From Sinomonas atrocyanea (GTDB lineage: Bacteria; Actinomycetota; Actinomycetes; Actinomycetales; Micrococcaceae), in NCBI RefSeq assembly GCF_030812675.1, contig NZ_JAUSTE010000016.1, positions 1 through 46,838 of the forward strand: a stretch of DNA of 46,838 bases. Direction: 5' to 3'. Positions within the stretch are counted from its first letter, which is position 1, and every line of letters starts with the position of its first letter. The notes below the pieces were generated by a model. The model was not told where the DNA came from. It ran no database searches and saw only the letters and a program-made list of their open reading frames with translations. Shown here piece after piece: positions 19,572 to 28,590 of the stretch. A program made the position numbers and the translations under genes.

Positions 19572-20618
19572 ATGGGAGATCCGCACAGGACCGATCCGGG
19601 CCCGGCCATGTCCGGCGCCGGAACGGCGACCGCCACCGCCTACTGGACCACCGGCCCTCGCCGCGGAGAACTGCGGCCCGAGCCCGTTCCGGACCCGGGC
19701 GAGGGGCAGGCCATGGTCCGCACCTTGTACTCGGGGCATTCGCGCGGCACCGAGAACCTCGTCCACGCGTGCAAGGTGCCGGAACGGGTCGCGGACCTCA
19801 TGGAGGCCCCCCATCAGGAGGGCAGCTTCCCGGCCCCCGTGAAATACGGCTACCTCTCGGTGGGCGTCGTCGAGCGCGGCCCGGCCGAGCTCGAGGGCCG
19901 CACCGTCTTCTGCCTGTACCCGCACCAGGACCGCTACGTGGTTCCGGTCGCAGACCTGACGCCGGTGCCCGAGGGCGTGCCGCCGCGGCGCGCGCTCCTC
20001 GCCGGAGCCGTGGAGACGGCGGTCAACGCCCTCTGGGAGGCTGGCCCGCGCATTGGCGACCGGATCGCGGTGGTCGGATGCGGGCTCATCGGCTCCTCCG
20101 CGGCCGCCCTCCTGCGGCGCTTCCCGCTCGACCGGCTCGAGGCCGTGGATCCCGATCCTGCCCGGGAAGGGCTCATGGACGCGCTCGGGGTCCGGCTCGT
20201 CGCACCCCAGGATGCCGCCGAGGACTGCGACATCGTCTTCCACGCCTCCGCGACGCCGGAGGGGCTCGCCCGCTGCCTCGAGATCGTGGGCGATGACGGC
20301 GAGGTGATCGAGCTGTCCTGGTACGGCGACCGCAGCGTGCAGGTCCCGCTCGGCGCGGACTTCCACGCCCGCCGCCTCTCGCTGCGCGCGAGCCAGGTGG
20401 GCCAGGTCGCCCAGCCCCGCCGCGTCCGGCGCACGACGGCGGAGCGCCTCGCCCTCGCGCTGCGCCTCCTCGAGGACCCGGCGTTCGACGCGTTCCTCGG
20501 AGAGGCCTCCGACTTCGCCGACCTGCCCGCCACGATGGACCGGCTCGCCCGGGGCGGCGACGTGGCCGGCGCCTGGCCCGGGCTGTGCCACGTGATCCGC
20601 TACCCCGGCGCCCCGTGA
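19572..20618 (+). CDS. Zinc-less MDR-family dehydrogenase
   Basis: A 348-residue medium-chain dehydrogenase/reductase. The N-terminal GroES-like part reads YSGHSRGTEN (residues 53-62), the SxGTE form also found in BchC-like enzymes; the Cys and GHE zinc ligands of classical alcohol dehydrogenases are absent. The Rossmann motif VVGCGLIGSSAAALL lies near residue 160. So it probably uses NAD(P) but not catalytic zinc. Substrate is unknown. It is the first gene of a tight operon with a PTPS-like protein and a GT4 glycosyltransferase, which suggests a small-molecule (possibly pterin-derived) glycoside pathway. An ATG at 19608 is an alternative start. Confidence 0.82.
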   Translation: MGDPHRTDPGPAMSGAGTATATAYWTTGPRRGELRPEPVPDPGEGQAMVRTLYSGHSRGTENLVHACKVPERVADLMEAPHQEGSFPAPVKYGYLSVGVVERGPAELEGRTVFCLYPHQDRYVVPVADLTPVPEGVPPRRALLAGAVETAVNALWEAGPRIGDRIAVVGCGLIGSSAAALLRRFPLDRLEAVDPDPAREGLMDALGVRLVAPQDAAEDCDIVFHASATPEGLARCLEIVGDDGEVIELSWYGDRSVQVPLGADFHARRLSLRASQVGQVAQPRRVRRTTAERLALALRLLEDPAFDAFLGEASDFADLPATMDRLARGGDVAGAWPGLCHVIRYPGAP

Positions 20619-20672
20619 CGCCGACCCATGGCCGAGACCAGCCGAAACCCAGCCCGTGACCGAAGGAGAACC

Positions 20673-21077
20673 ATGTTCAGCCTCACCGTCCGCGACCATG
20701 TGATGATCGCCCATAGCCTCCCGCGCCCCGCCTTCGGGCCCGCGCAGGGGCTGCACGGCGCCACCTTCGTGGTCGAGCTGACCGTGCGCGCCGGGGCGCT
20801 CGACGCGAACTCGACCGTGATGGACATCGGCGAGGCCTCCGGGCTCCTCTCGGCGGTCCTCGACGGGCTGCGCTACCGCAACCTCGACGAGCACCCCGAC
20901 TTCGCCGGCCGCCTCACCACCACGGAGGTCCTCGCCCAGCACATCGCCGTGGGCTCCGCGGAGCATCTGCGCCGTCTCGGGCACCTCGCGGAGATCGAGG
21001 TCACCCTGCGTGAGACCCCGGACGCCTGGGCCTCGTACACCCTCGCACTGGCCGGAGCCACGGGCTCGGACCGCTGA
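20673..21077 (+). CDS. PTPS/QueD-fold protein lacking catalytic residues
   Basis: A 134-residue protein of the 6-pyruvoyl-tetrahydropterin synthase / 6-carboxytetrahydropterin synthase family. Fold landmarks are the first zinc His14 (IAHSL), HGATFVVEL, NLDEHPDF, TTEVLAQHIA and the pterin-anchoring Glu114 (LRETPDAWASY). The third zinc ligand of the usual HGH motif is Ala30, the catalytic Cys position is about Ala24, and the usual catalytic Asp-His of LDHxxLN is Arg67-Tyr68. A standard PTPS/QueD reaction is therefore unlikely, though a pterin-like ligand may still bind. The ATG at 20673 follows GAAGGAGAACC. The next gene starts one base after its stop. Confidence 0.85.
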   Translation: MFSLTVRDHVMIAHSLPRPAFGPAQGLHGATFVVELTVRAGALDANSTVMDIGEASGLLSAVLDGLRYRNLDEHPDFAGRLTTTEVLAQHIAVGSAEHLRRLGHLAEIEVTLRETPDAWASYTLALAGATGSDR

Positions 21078-21078
21078 G

Positions 21079-22215
21079 ATGGGAGGCCCCGGCGTCCCGG
21101 CGCCTTCCCCGGTCCGGATCCGCCTCGTGGTGCCCGACGGCCTGGGCTACACCTCGGGCGGCACCGTCTACAACACGCGCCTCGCCGAGGCGCTGTCCGC
21201 GCTCGACGTCGACCTCGAGGTCGTCGCCGTGCCGGGAGCGTGGCCAGTGGGCTCCGCCGAGGACCGACACCGGCTCGCCGCCGCGCTCGTTCCCGGCAGC
21301 GGAGGGGCCCATGTGCTGGTCGACGGGCTCCTCGCGCTGGGCGCCCCGGACGAGGTCGCGCCGGCCGCGGCCGCCGTGCGGGACCGCGGCGGCAGCCTGG
21401 GCATCCTCGTGCACCTGCTCCTCGCGGACGCCGCGGGGCTGTCCCGCGAGGAGGCCGAGCGGCTCGCCGACCTGGAACGGCGCGCGCTCGCCGCGGCGGA
21501 CGTGGCGATGGTCCCCAGCGACTTCTCCGGCCGGCGCCTCGCCGAACGCTACGGGATGGTGCCCCGGGTGGTGAGGCCCGGCGTCGTGGGCGCTCCGCCG
21601 GCGGCGGGCAGCCTCGCCGGCGGCGGGGCGCCGCACGTGCTGTGCCTCGCCGCGCTGCTGCCCGGGAAGGGACAGCTGCGGCTCGTGCGCTCGCTCGCCG
21701 CGCTCCGGGACCGGCCCTGGACGCTGACGCTCGCCGGGTACGACGCCGCCGACCCGGCCTACGCGCGCGCGGTGCGGGACGCAGCGGCGGACCTCGGCAT
21801 CGCCGAGCGGGTGCTGGTCCCCGGAGAGCTGCGCGGCGACGCGCTCGAGGCCGAGTGGTCCGGCACGGACCTCACGGTGCTCGCATCGCACCCCGAGACC
21901 TACGGGCTCGCCGTGGTGGAGTCGCTCGCGCGCGGCGTCCCCGCCATCGTCGCCGCGGGCACCGGGGCGGTCGAGGCGCTCGGGCTCTCCCTCGAGGGGG
22001 GCCTGGGAACGGCCGGGGCCGCGGTGGCGCCGCCGGGGGACGCCGACGCCGACGCCGACCCCCTCACCCGCGAGCTCGCGGGATGGCTCGACGGCGCCTC
22101 GGTGCAGGCACGGTGGCGGGCCGCCGCGCTCGCGGCGAGGCCGCTGCTGCCCGGGTGGGAATCGACGGGGCGCGCGGTGCTCCGCGCGCTCAGCCCCGCC
22201 AGCGCAGGGTCATGA
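21079..22215 (+). CDS. GT4-family glycosyltransferase
   Basis: A 378-residue GT-B fold glycosyltransferase of family GT4. The N-terminal acceptor domain begins RIRLVVPDGLGYTSGGTVYN. The donor domain carries HVLCLAALLPGKGQ and the family's EX7E motif ETYGLAVVE (Glu273, Glu281) followed by SLARGVPAIVA. It would transfer a sugar from a nucleotide donor. Its place one base after the PTPS-like gene implies that it acts on, or with, the product of that operon. The ATG at 21079 leaves almost no room for its own leader, so translation is probably coupled. Its last 26 bases overlap the convergent crgA gene. Confidence 0.85.
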   Translation: MGGPGVPAPSPVRIRLVVPDGLGYTSGGTVYNTRLAEALSALDVDLEVVAVPGAWPVGSAEDRHRLAAALVPGSGGAHVLVDGLLALGAPDEVAPAAAAVRDRGGSLGILVHLLLADAAGLSREEAERLADLERRALAAADVAMVPSDFSGRRLAERYGMVPRVVRPGVVGAPPAAGSLAGGGAPHVLCLAALLPGKGQLRLVRSLAALRDRPWTLTLAGYDAADPAYARAVRDAAADLGIAERVLVPGELRGDALEAEWSGTDLTVLASHPETYGLAVVESLARGVPAIVAAGTGAVEALGLSLEGGLGTAGAAVAPPGDADADADPLTRELAGWLDGASVQARWRAAALAARPLLPGWESTGRAVLRALSPASAGS

Positions 22216-22537
22216 GGAACCCCACGATCGCGAGGCCGAAGCCGGCGAGGATGTTCCAGTTGCCGAGCTCGGGGAAGGGGAACAGGCCTTGGGTCACATA
22301 GAACGTGATGATCCAGAGCAGGCCCAGCACCATAAGGCCGAACATGACGTACTTGTACCACTGCGGCGTGGGGCCGGTCCCGCGCTGGGCGCGGCGCTGT
22401 CGCTTGGCCTTCTTCGCGGCCCTGCGCTCTGCCGCCTTGCGGTCGGCCGACCGGCGGTCAGCGGCCTTGGGCTCTGCTGCCTTCTTCGGCGCGGCCGCAG
22501 CCGGGTCCTGCTGGGGCTTGTCCGTCGACTCGGGCAC
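22190..22537 (-). CDS. crgA: Cell division protein CrgA
   Basis: A 115-residue actinobacterial CrgA. These small proteins have two transmembrane helices and link FtsZ, FtsI/FtsQ and peptidoglycan synthesis at the division site. A Lys/Arg/Ala-rich cytoplasmic N-terminus of about 60 residues is followed by WYKYVMFGLMVLGLLWIITFYV and NILAGFGLAIVGFLMTLRWRG, the conserved C-terminus. The GTG start at 22537 is chosen for the GAGGAGG at good spacing. Its neighbours (pabA, pknB operon) match the conserved actinobacterial order. Its 3' end overlaps the glycosyltransferase gene on the other strand by 26 bases. Confidence 0.93.
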   Translation of the reverse strand: MPESTDKPQQDPAAAAPKKAAEPKAADRRSADRKAAERRAAKKAKRQRRAQRGTGPTPQWYKYVMFGLMVLGLLWIITFYVTQGLFPFPELGNWNILAGFGLAIVGFLMTLRWRG

Positions 22538-22702
22538 TCGTCCTCCTCGGGGCCCGCCCGCCACGCAGCGGGGCCCGCTTGATATTCTGCTAAGCACCAA
22601 CACGCTGCACCGCGGGTGCGGGCCGTGCGCTTCTGAGGCTCCAGTCTAGCCGCAGGGGGCCGCCGTTCCCGCGCCGGCCCGGACGGAACGGCTTCTTCAC
22701 GC

Positions 22703-23344
22703 ATGACCACCCGCATCCTCGTCATCGACAACTACGATTCGTTCGTCTACACGCTCGTCGGCTACCTCCAGCAGCTCGGTGCCGAGACGACCGTGGTGAG
22801 GAACGACGACGTCTCCCTCGCCGAGGCGATCGAGCTCGCCGCGGCCCGCGACGGCGTCCTCGTCTCGCCCGGGCCCGGCAACCCTGCCGAGGCCGGGGTG
22901 TGCATCGAGCTGATCAGGTGGTGCGGGGAGAACAGCAAGCCGATGCTCGGGGTGTGCCTGGGCCACCAGGCCCTCGCGGAGGCCTACGGGGGCACGGTGA
23001 CGCACGCGCCGGAGCTCATGCACGGGAAGACCTCCCTCGTCGAGCACGAGGGCAGGAGCGTGTTCGCCGGCCTCCCCTCGCCGTTCACCGCGACCCGCTA
23101 CCACTCCCTCGCCGCGGTCGCGGACACGATCCCGGAGGTCCTCGAGGTCACCGCCCACACGCACTCCGGCGTGGTCATGGGCCTCGCGCACCGGACGGCA
23201 CCGCTGTGCGGCGTGCAGTTCCACCCCGAGAGTGTGCTCACCGAGGGCGGCTACCAGATGCTCGGCACGTGGCTCGAGTCCCTCGGCCTGGCCGGGGCCG
23301 CCGAGAAGGCCTCGCACCTGAGCCCCCTCATCACCGCCGGCTGA
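22703..23344 (+). CDS. pabA: Anthranilate/aminodeoxychorismate synthase glutaminase
   Basis: A 213-residue class I glutamine amidotransferase that releases ammonia for the chorismate-using partner subunit (PabB for folate or TrpE for tryptophan). The catalytic triad is visible: Cys in LGVCLGHQA, and His and Glu in GVQFHPESV. The substrate-binding SPGPGNPAEAG is also present. It occupies the conserved place between crgA and pknB, where actinobacteria carry the gene annotated trpG or pabA. No synthase partner is in the window, so the choice between folate and tryptophan is open. It converges on pknB with a shared hairpin. Confidence 0.9.
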   Translation: MTTRILVIDNYDSFVYTLVGYLQQLGAETTVVRNDDVSLAEAIELAAARDGVLVSPGPGNPAEAGVCIELIRWCGENSKPMLGVCLGHQALAEAYGGTVTHAPELMHGKTSLVEHEGRSVFAGLPSPFTATRYHSLAAVADTIPEVLEVTAHTHSGVVMGLAHRTAPLCGVQFHPESVLTEGGYQMLGTWLESLGLAGAAEKASHLSPLITAG

Positions 23345-23365
23345 CGGCGCCCGGATGACGCCGCC

Positions 23366-23392
23366 CGGCTGAGCCGAGCCGGGGCTCAGCCG
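23366..23392. terminator. Hairpin between pabA and pknB
   Basis: A perfect 10-base-pair stem (23366-23375 with 23383-23392) with a 7-base loop. It spans the pknB stop codon and lies just after the pabA stop, so it can serve both convergent genes. Confidence 0.5.
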
Positions 23393-25380
23393 TTCCCGCC
23401 GCCCCGATGGCCGGGCGGGTTGCCGCTGTTGCCCGGGTTCGTGTCCGTCGGCGTTGGGCTCGGGGTGTCGCTGGGCGACGGCGTCGGGCTCGGCGCCGGG
23501 GGTGGCGGCGGGGCCTTCGCCACGATCAGGGTGACCGTTCCGCCCTGGTCCACGCTGCCGTCCGCGGCCGGGTCCTGGTACGTGACCGTCCCCGGCGCGG
23601 CGTTCGCGTTCTCCTGCTCCTGCACGGCGGCCTTGAGGCCGCGGTCCGCGAGGGCCTTCTGGGCGTCGGCGACGGCCATGCCGCGCAGGTTCGGCACGCT
23701 GACCTTGCCCGTGGAGACGGTCAGCTCCACCTCGGTGCCCAGGCCCACGGTCTGGCCGGCCCCCGGGTTGGTGGCGATGACGGTGCCGTATGGGGCCTTC
23801 GGGTCGTTCGCGAGGATCGAGCGCGGCTTGATCTGGAGCCCCAGCGCCTGGAGCGTCGAGCGGGCGCCCGATTCGGTGGCGCCGATGATCGAGGTGGGGA
23901 TCGTCGCGTTGGCCGGCCCGTCCGAGATCTCGAGCGAGATCGAGGCGCCCTTCGCGAGCTGGGTGCCCGCGTCGGGCACCGTGCGGATCGCCGTGCCCTT
24001 GGGCACCTTGGGGTCCTTGGGGTGGGAGATGTTCGGCTGCAGGCCCAGAGACTGGAGCTTGAGCGCGGCCTCGGTCTCGGACATGTTGGTCACGGACGGC
24101 ACAGTGATCATCTGCACCGCCGAGGGCTGGTTCATGTACTGGTACAGGAGCAGGCCGCCGCCGGTCGCCACGAGCAGCGCCATGACCAGCAGCACCACGA
24201 TCCACGCGCGCCGCCGGCCGCGCCCGCGGCGGGCGCGCTCCTCGTCGCGGGCGTCGTCGAACTCGATGAGGTCGGCTGCGGCGGGGGCGAACGCCGGGAA
24301 TTCGCCCGTGTCCCCGAGGTGGGTCGAGGACTCGTCCCCCGGCCCCTCGGTGCCGCGGCCCTCTCGGGCCGCGCCGTCCTGGCCGCCCTCCGCGCCGACG
24401 AGGCCGACGGCGGCGGTCGGGATCCCGGCGTCGTCCGCCGGCCTGACGGCAGCGGCGGCAGCGGCGGCGGCCCCCGCCGCGGCCGCGGCTCCAGCGGCGC
24501 CCCGGCCGGGACGGGCCGGTACCACGACTCCTGCGCGCGCGCCCCGGAGCGCGCGCTGGAAGGCGGCGGCGCTCTGGAAGCGGTCGTCGGGGTCCTTCTC
24601 GAGGGCACGGTCCAGCACGCTCTGCAGGGCCGGAGAGACGTCCGGGTTGAAGTCGGCGGCGGGCCGGGGCACGGACTGGACGTGCTGGTAGGCCACGGAC
24701 ACGGCGGACTCGCCCACGAAGGGCGGCCGGCCGGTCAGGAGCTCGTAGAGCAGGCAGCCGGCGGAGTAGAGGTCGCTGCGGGCGTCCACGACCTTGCCCT
24801 GCGCCTGCTCGGGGGAGAGGTACTGCGCGGTGCCCACCACGGCCTGGGTCTGGGTGACCGTCGCGGAGGTGTCCGCGGTGGCCCTCGCGATCCCGAAGTC
24901 CATGACCTTCACGGTCCCGGGCTCGTTGCAGGCCATGACGTTCGCGGGCTTGATGTCCCGGTGGATGATGCCGTGCCGGTGGCTGTACTCGAGCGCGGAG
25001 AGCACGCCGAGCAGGGCATCGATGGAGTCGTCGACACTCGGGGTGCCCTCGCGGATCACATCGCGCAGGGTACGGCCCTCGACGTACTCCATGACGATGT
25101 ACGGCACCGCGACGCTATGCGGCGAGAGTGGGTCCGGGTTGTGCTCGCCGGTGTCGTACACGCCCACGATCGAGGGGTGGTTGAGCCCGGCGACGGCGCG
25201 CGCCTCCCGTTCGAAGCGGGCCCGGAACTGGCCGTCACGGGCCATGTCCGGGCGCAGCATCTTCACCGCGACCCGGCGCCCCAGCCGCAGGTCGAGGCCC
25301 TCGTAGACGTCCGCCATCCCGCCCCGGCCGATCAGCTCGCCGAGCTCGTATCTGCCCGAGAGGACGACGGGAGCGGGCAT
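23386..25380 (-). CDS. pknB: Ser/Thr protein kinase PknB with PASTA domains
   Basis: A 664-residue membrane kinase that senses cell-wall fragments and phosphorylates growth and division proteins. The kinase domain (about 10-275) has GRGGMADV, Lys40 in VAVKML, HRDIKPAN and DFGIA. A long Ala-rich juxtamembrane linker follows, then one transmembrane helix (WIVVLLVMALLVATGG). Three extracellular PASTA repeats and a Pro/Ser/Thr-rich tail finish the protein; Mycobacterium PknB has four. I prefer the ATG at 25380, preceded by AGAGGACGAG and leading quickly into GRYELGELIG. A GTG at 25425, five bases from the pknA stop, is the alternative. Confidence 0.93.
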   Translation of the reverse strand: MPAPVVLSGRYELGELIGRGGMADVYEGLDLRLGRRVAVKMLRPDMARDGQFRARFEREARAVAGLNHPSIVGVYDTGEHNPDPLSPHSVAVPYIVMEYVEGRTLRDVIREGTPSVDDSIDALLGVLSALEYSHRHGIIHRDIKPANVMACNEPGTVKVMDFGIARATADTSATVTQTQAVVGTAQYLSPEQAQGKVVDARSDLYSAGCLLYELLTGRPPFVGESAVSVAYQHVQSVPRPAADFNPDVSPALQSVLDRALEKDPDDRFQSAAAFQRALRGARAGVVVPARPGRGAAGAAAAAGAAAAAAAAVRPADDAGIPTAAVGLVGAEGGQDGAAREGRGTEGPGDESSTHLGDTGEFPAFAPAAADLIEFDDARDEERARRGRGRRRAWIVVLLVMALLVATGGGLLLYQYMNQPSAVQMITVPSVTNMSETEAALKLQSLGLQPNISHPKDPKVPKGTAIRTVPDAGTQLAKGASISLEISDGPANATIPTSIIGATESGARSTLQALGLQIKPRSILANDPKAPYGTVIATNPGAGQTVGLGTEVELTVSTGKVSVPNLRGMAVADAQKALADRGLKAAVQEQENANAAPGTVTYQDPAADGSVDQGGTVTLIVAKAPPPPPAPSPTPSPSDTPSPTPTDTNPGNSGNPPGHRGGGNG

Positions 25381-25429
25381 GGGCTCGTCCTCTCGTTCCA
25401 GGGGCGGGTGGGCGGAATGGGTCACAGGG

Positions 25430-27118
25430 TCAGCTGCTCGGGGTGATCGGCAGCGTGGACGGCAGGGCGCCCGAGGTCTGCGACGGCGGCTGCGACTGCG
25501 CCGGGCTGCTCTTGGGCGGCGCAGAGGACTTCGGCGGCGCGGGCGGAACCGTGACCGGCGGCTGGACGGAGAGGTAGGTGACGGTGACGGTCGAGCCGAC
25601 CGTGACCTGCCCCGCGGGCGTGACGTCGGTGACCTGGCCCATCGTTCCAGTCTGCGACTGGACGGCGTTGAGTGCCACGTTCATGCCGAGCTCCTCGAGC
25701 TGTGACTTCACCTGAGTGTAGTTCTGCCCGATGTAGTTCGACGGGACGATCGTGACCGTGGCGGGCGCCGGCGGCGCCGTCGAGCTCGGCGGCTCGCTCG
25801 TGGGCGGGGCCGAGGTCGTGCTCGGGGCGGCGCTTGAGCTGCTCGGTGCGCCCGAGGGCAGCGGCGACGGGCTGAACAGCCCCGCGTTCGAGAGCCATAC
25901 GCCGATCACCACGAACAGGAGCAGGAGCAGCAGGGCCACGAGCGGCCAGGTGAGCGGGCTGCGCTTGCGCTGCTTGCGGGCGGCGGGCGGCTCGGGCTGC
26001 TCGTCGTCGTCCGGGGCGTAGAGCGGCTGGTGGGCGTCCTCGCTCGCGGAGACGCCGGCATCCGCGCCGCGGCCGCCCTCGCCCATGAGGGGCAGGGCCG
26101 ACGTCGCGGGCGCGCCGCGCGAGGCCGAGGCACCCGCCGCTGCGGCGGCGGCAGCGGCCCCGGCGGCCAGGCCGGCGCCCCCGACCACGGCGGTCGGGGC
26201 CGTCTGGCGCTGCAGCTTCCCGGTCGAGACGGCGTTCATCGCCTCCGTCGAGTCGTCCTGGAGCAGCATGCCCGGCACGGCGGCCTGCGCGGCCCGGATG
26301 TCGCCGCGGCGGATGGCCTCGGCCGCCTCCGCGAGCTTGATCGCGTTCGCGGGCCGGTTGCGCGGATCCTTGGACAGCATCGACATCAGCAGGGCGCGGA
26401 CGGGCGCCGGGAGGTGCTCGGGCAGCGGCGGCGGGGCGTCGTTGACCTGGGCGAGCGCGATCGCGATCTGGCTCTCGCCCGAGAACGGGCGGTGGCCGGT
26501 GAGGCACTCGTAGCCGATCACGCCGAGCGAGTAGATGTCGCTCGAGCCGGTGGCCTGCTGGCCGGTGGCCTGCTCGGGCGCGAGGTACTGCGCCGTGCCC
26601 ATGACCTGCCCGGTCTGCGTCAGCGGGACCTGGTCGGCGAGGCGGGCGATGCCGAAGTCCGTGACCTTGACCCGGTGGTCCGGGGTGATGAGCAGGTTCC
26701 CGGGCTTGACGTCCCGGTGCACGAGGCCCTGCCCGTGCGCGACGGCGAGGGCGCGGGCAGTCTGCGCGATGATGTTCAGGGTCCGGTCGGGGGACAGGAC
26801 GCGCTCGCGCTCGAGGATGGCGCTGAGCGGCTCGCCCGGGACGAGTTCCATGACGAGGTATGCGGAGCCCTCGGCCTCGCCGTAGTCGAAGACATTGGCG
26901 ATCCCGCTGTGGTTCAGCAGCGCGGTGTGGCGGGCCTCGGCACGGAACCGCTCGAGGAAGCTCGGGTCGCCCGCGTACTCCTCCTTGAGGATCTTGATCG
27001 CGACGACGCGTCCGAGCACCTCGTCCCGGGCACGCCACACCTCGCCCATGCCGCCGATGGCGATCCGGCTCTGCAGCTGGTACCTGCCGCCCAAGGTGAT
27101 GCCTGACGTCGGTCTCAC
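25430..27118 (-). CDS. pknA: Ser/Thr protein kinase PknA with one PASTA-like domain
   Basis: A 562-residue membrane kinase, partner of PknB in control of cell shape and division. The kinase domain (about 12-275) shows [24 protein letters not shown] and DFGIA. An Ala-rich and then acidic linker leads to a single helix ([21 protein letters not shown]). After a Ser/Pro/Thr-rich stretch comes one PASTA-like domain ([19 protein letters not shown]) and a Pro/Ser tail. Mycobacterial PknA has no PASTA domain, so this is a different architecture. The GTG start overlaps the pbpA stop as GTGA. Confidence 0.92.
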   Translation of the reverse strand: MRPTSGITLGGRYQLQSRIAIGGMGEVWRARDEVLGRVVAIKILKEEYAGDPSFLERFRAEARHTALLNHSGIANVFDYGEAEGSAYLVMELVPGEPLSAILERERVLSPDRTLNIIAQTARALAVAHGQGLVHRDVKPGNLLITPDHRVKVTDFGIARLADQVPLTQTGQVMGTAQYLAPEQATGQQATGSSDIYSLGVIGYECLTGHRPFSGESQIAIALAQVNDAPPPLPEHLPAPVRALLMSMLSKDPRNRPANAIKLAEAAEAIRRGDIRAAQAAVPGMLLQDDSTEAMNAVSTGKLQRQTAPTAVVGGAGLAAGAAAAAAAAGASASRGAPATSALPLMGEGGRGADAGVSASEDAHQPLYAPDDDEQPEPPAARKQRKRSPLTWPLVALLLLLLFVVIGVWLSNAGLFSPSPLPSGAPSSSSAAPSTTSAPPTSEPPSSTAPPAPATVTIVPSNYIGQNYTQVKSQLEELGMNVALNAVQSQTGTMGQVTDVTPAGQVTVGSTVTVTYLSVQPPVTVPPAPPKSSAPPKSSPAQSQPPSQTSGALPSTLPITPSS

Positions 27119-28590
27119 TTATTCAACACCGCCTCAAAGATCTTTCTCGCTGTCGGACTGGTCAGCGCGGCGCCCTGGTAGATGTCCACACCTTCCATCA
27201 CCACGGTCACCTGAACCTGGGGGTTGTCTGCCGGGGCGAAGCCGGTGAACCAGGAGTTGTTCAGCATCTGGCCCTTGCTGTCGGTCACACCGAGCTCAGC
27301 CGTGCCGGTCTTGCCGGCCACCTTGACACCGGGGACCGCGGCCGCGCCGGCGATGCCCTGCGAGACCACGTCGGTCATCCACTCGGTGATCTGGCGGGCG
27401 ATGTCCGGCGTCGTGGACGTGCGCAGCACCTCGGGCTTGGGCTCCGAGACGACCCGGAGGTCCGAGCCCGTGATGCTCTTGACGAGCGAGGGCTTCATCT
27501 GGACGCCGCCGTTCGCGATCGCGCTCGTCACGAGGGCGATCTGCAGCGGGGAGGCCTTCACATCGAACTGGCCGATCGCGGACTGGGCGAGCTGCGCCTG
27601 GTTGAGCTTCTGCGGCCAGACCCCGGGGGAGTAGTCGAGATGCAGCTGGTCCCCGGCGTCTTGCCCGTAGCCGAACGCCGCCGCCTGCTTGCCGATCGCG
27701 TCCTGGCCCAGGTCGAGGGCGATCGACGCGAACGGCGTGTTGCAGGACTGCTCGAGCGCGAAGGCGAAGTCCGCCTTGTCCCGCGTGTAGCAGTTGCCTC
27801 CGGCGTAGTTGGGCAGCTGGGTGTTGGTCCCCGGCAGCGTCATCTGGGCCGGGTTGGGCAGGACCGAGTCCTTGTTGTACTTCCCCGAGGCCAGCGCCGC
27901 TGCCGTGTCCACGAGCTTGAACACCGAGCCCGGGGCCAGCAGCGCGCCGGTGGGGCCGCTGACGCCCTGGTTGAGGTTGATGCCCTGCTGGGACTGGATC
28001 TTCTGCATGGCCGCCGACGCCGCCGCCTGGTCCTGCGTGGCGATGAGGTTTGGGTCGTAGCTGGGCTTGGAGACCATGGCGATGATCGCCCCGGTCTTCG
28101 GGTTCGTCACCACGATCGAGCCGCGCTGGCCGTCGGGGATGAGGTCGTAGGCGAGCTTCTGGATGGCCGGGTCGATCGTGAGCTCGACCGAGGCGCCCTG
28201 CGGCTGCTCGCCGAGGAAGAGCTGCCGGATCCGGTCCATGAGCAGCTCGTCGGAGCGGCCCGTGAGGGTCGAGTTCATCGTGTTCTCGAGGCCCGAGGAG
28301 CCGTACACGTTCGAGTAGAAGCCCGTGATGCCCGCGTAGAGGTCCTTGCCCGGGAAGGTGCGCTGGAACTTGCAGGTGTCGTTGCCGCTGGCCACGGACT
28401 GTGCGATCGGCTTGCCCGCCACGAGGATCGGCCCGCGTTCCTGGCAGAACGTCTGCAGGATCGCCCGGTTGTTCCAGGAGTTCTTGTTGAGGTCGTCCGC
28501 CCCGATCACCTGCACGTAGCTGATGGCACCGAGGATGAGGGCGAACATGACCGCGATCGCTATCCACGCATTCCTGATCGCCTGGTTCAT
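27115..28590 (-). CDS. pbpA: Penicillin-binding protein PbpA (class B transpeptidase)
   Basis: A 491-residue membrane-anchored D,D-transpeptidase that crosslinks peptidoglycan during growth or division. One N-terminal transmembrane segment ([18 protein letters not shown]) is followed by a dimerisation domain and the penicillin-binding domain. The catalytic motifs are SVFK (Ser222, Lys225), SCN (Ser282) and KTG (Lys427). The ATG overlaps the rodA stop as ATGA. RodA-type glycosyltransferase and class B PBP form a working pair, consistent with this coupling. Confidence 0.95.
   Translation of the reverse strand: MNQAIRNAWIAIAVMFALILGAISYVQVIGADDLNKNSWNNRAILQTFCQERGPILVAGKPIAQSVASGNDTCKFQRTFPGKDLYAGITGFYSNVYGSSGLENTMNSTLTGRSDELLMDRIRQLFLGEQPQGASVELTIDPAIQKLAYDLIPDGQRGSIVVTNPKTGAIIAMVSKPSYDPNLIATQDQAAASAAMQKIQSQQGINLNQGVSGPTGALLAPGSVFKLVDTAAALASGKYNKDSVLPNPAQMTLPGTNTQLPNYAGGNCYTRDKADFAFALEQSCNTPFASIALDLGQDAIGKQAAAFGYGQDAGDQLHLDYSPGVWPQKLNQAQLAQSAIGQFDVKASPLQIALVTSAIANGGVQMKPSLVKSITGSDLRVVSEPKPEVLRTSTTPDIARQITEWMTDVVSQGIAGAAAVPGVKVAGKTGTAELGVTDSKGQMLNNSWFTGFAPADNPQVQVTVVMEGVDIYQGAALTSPTARKIFEAVLNK

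Noticed and set aside
19572-20618. Label as classical zinc alcohol dehydrogenase
   Set aside because: The catalytic zinc ligands (Cys and GHE) are not present.
20673-21077. Label as functional 6-carboxytetrahydropterin synthase (QueD)
   Set aside because: The catalytic Cys, Asp-His and one zinc His are replaced, and no queuosine genes are nearby.
25422-27038. 538-codon open frame in another frame of pknA
   Set aside because: Its composition is Arg/Pro/Gly-rich, and pknA on the same DNA has complete kinase motifs.
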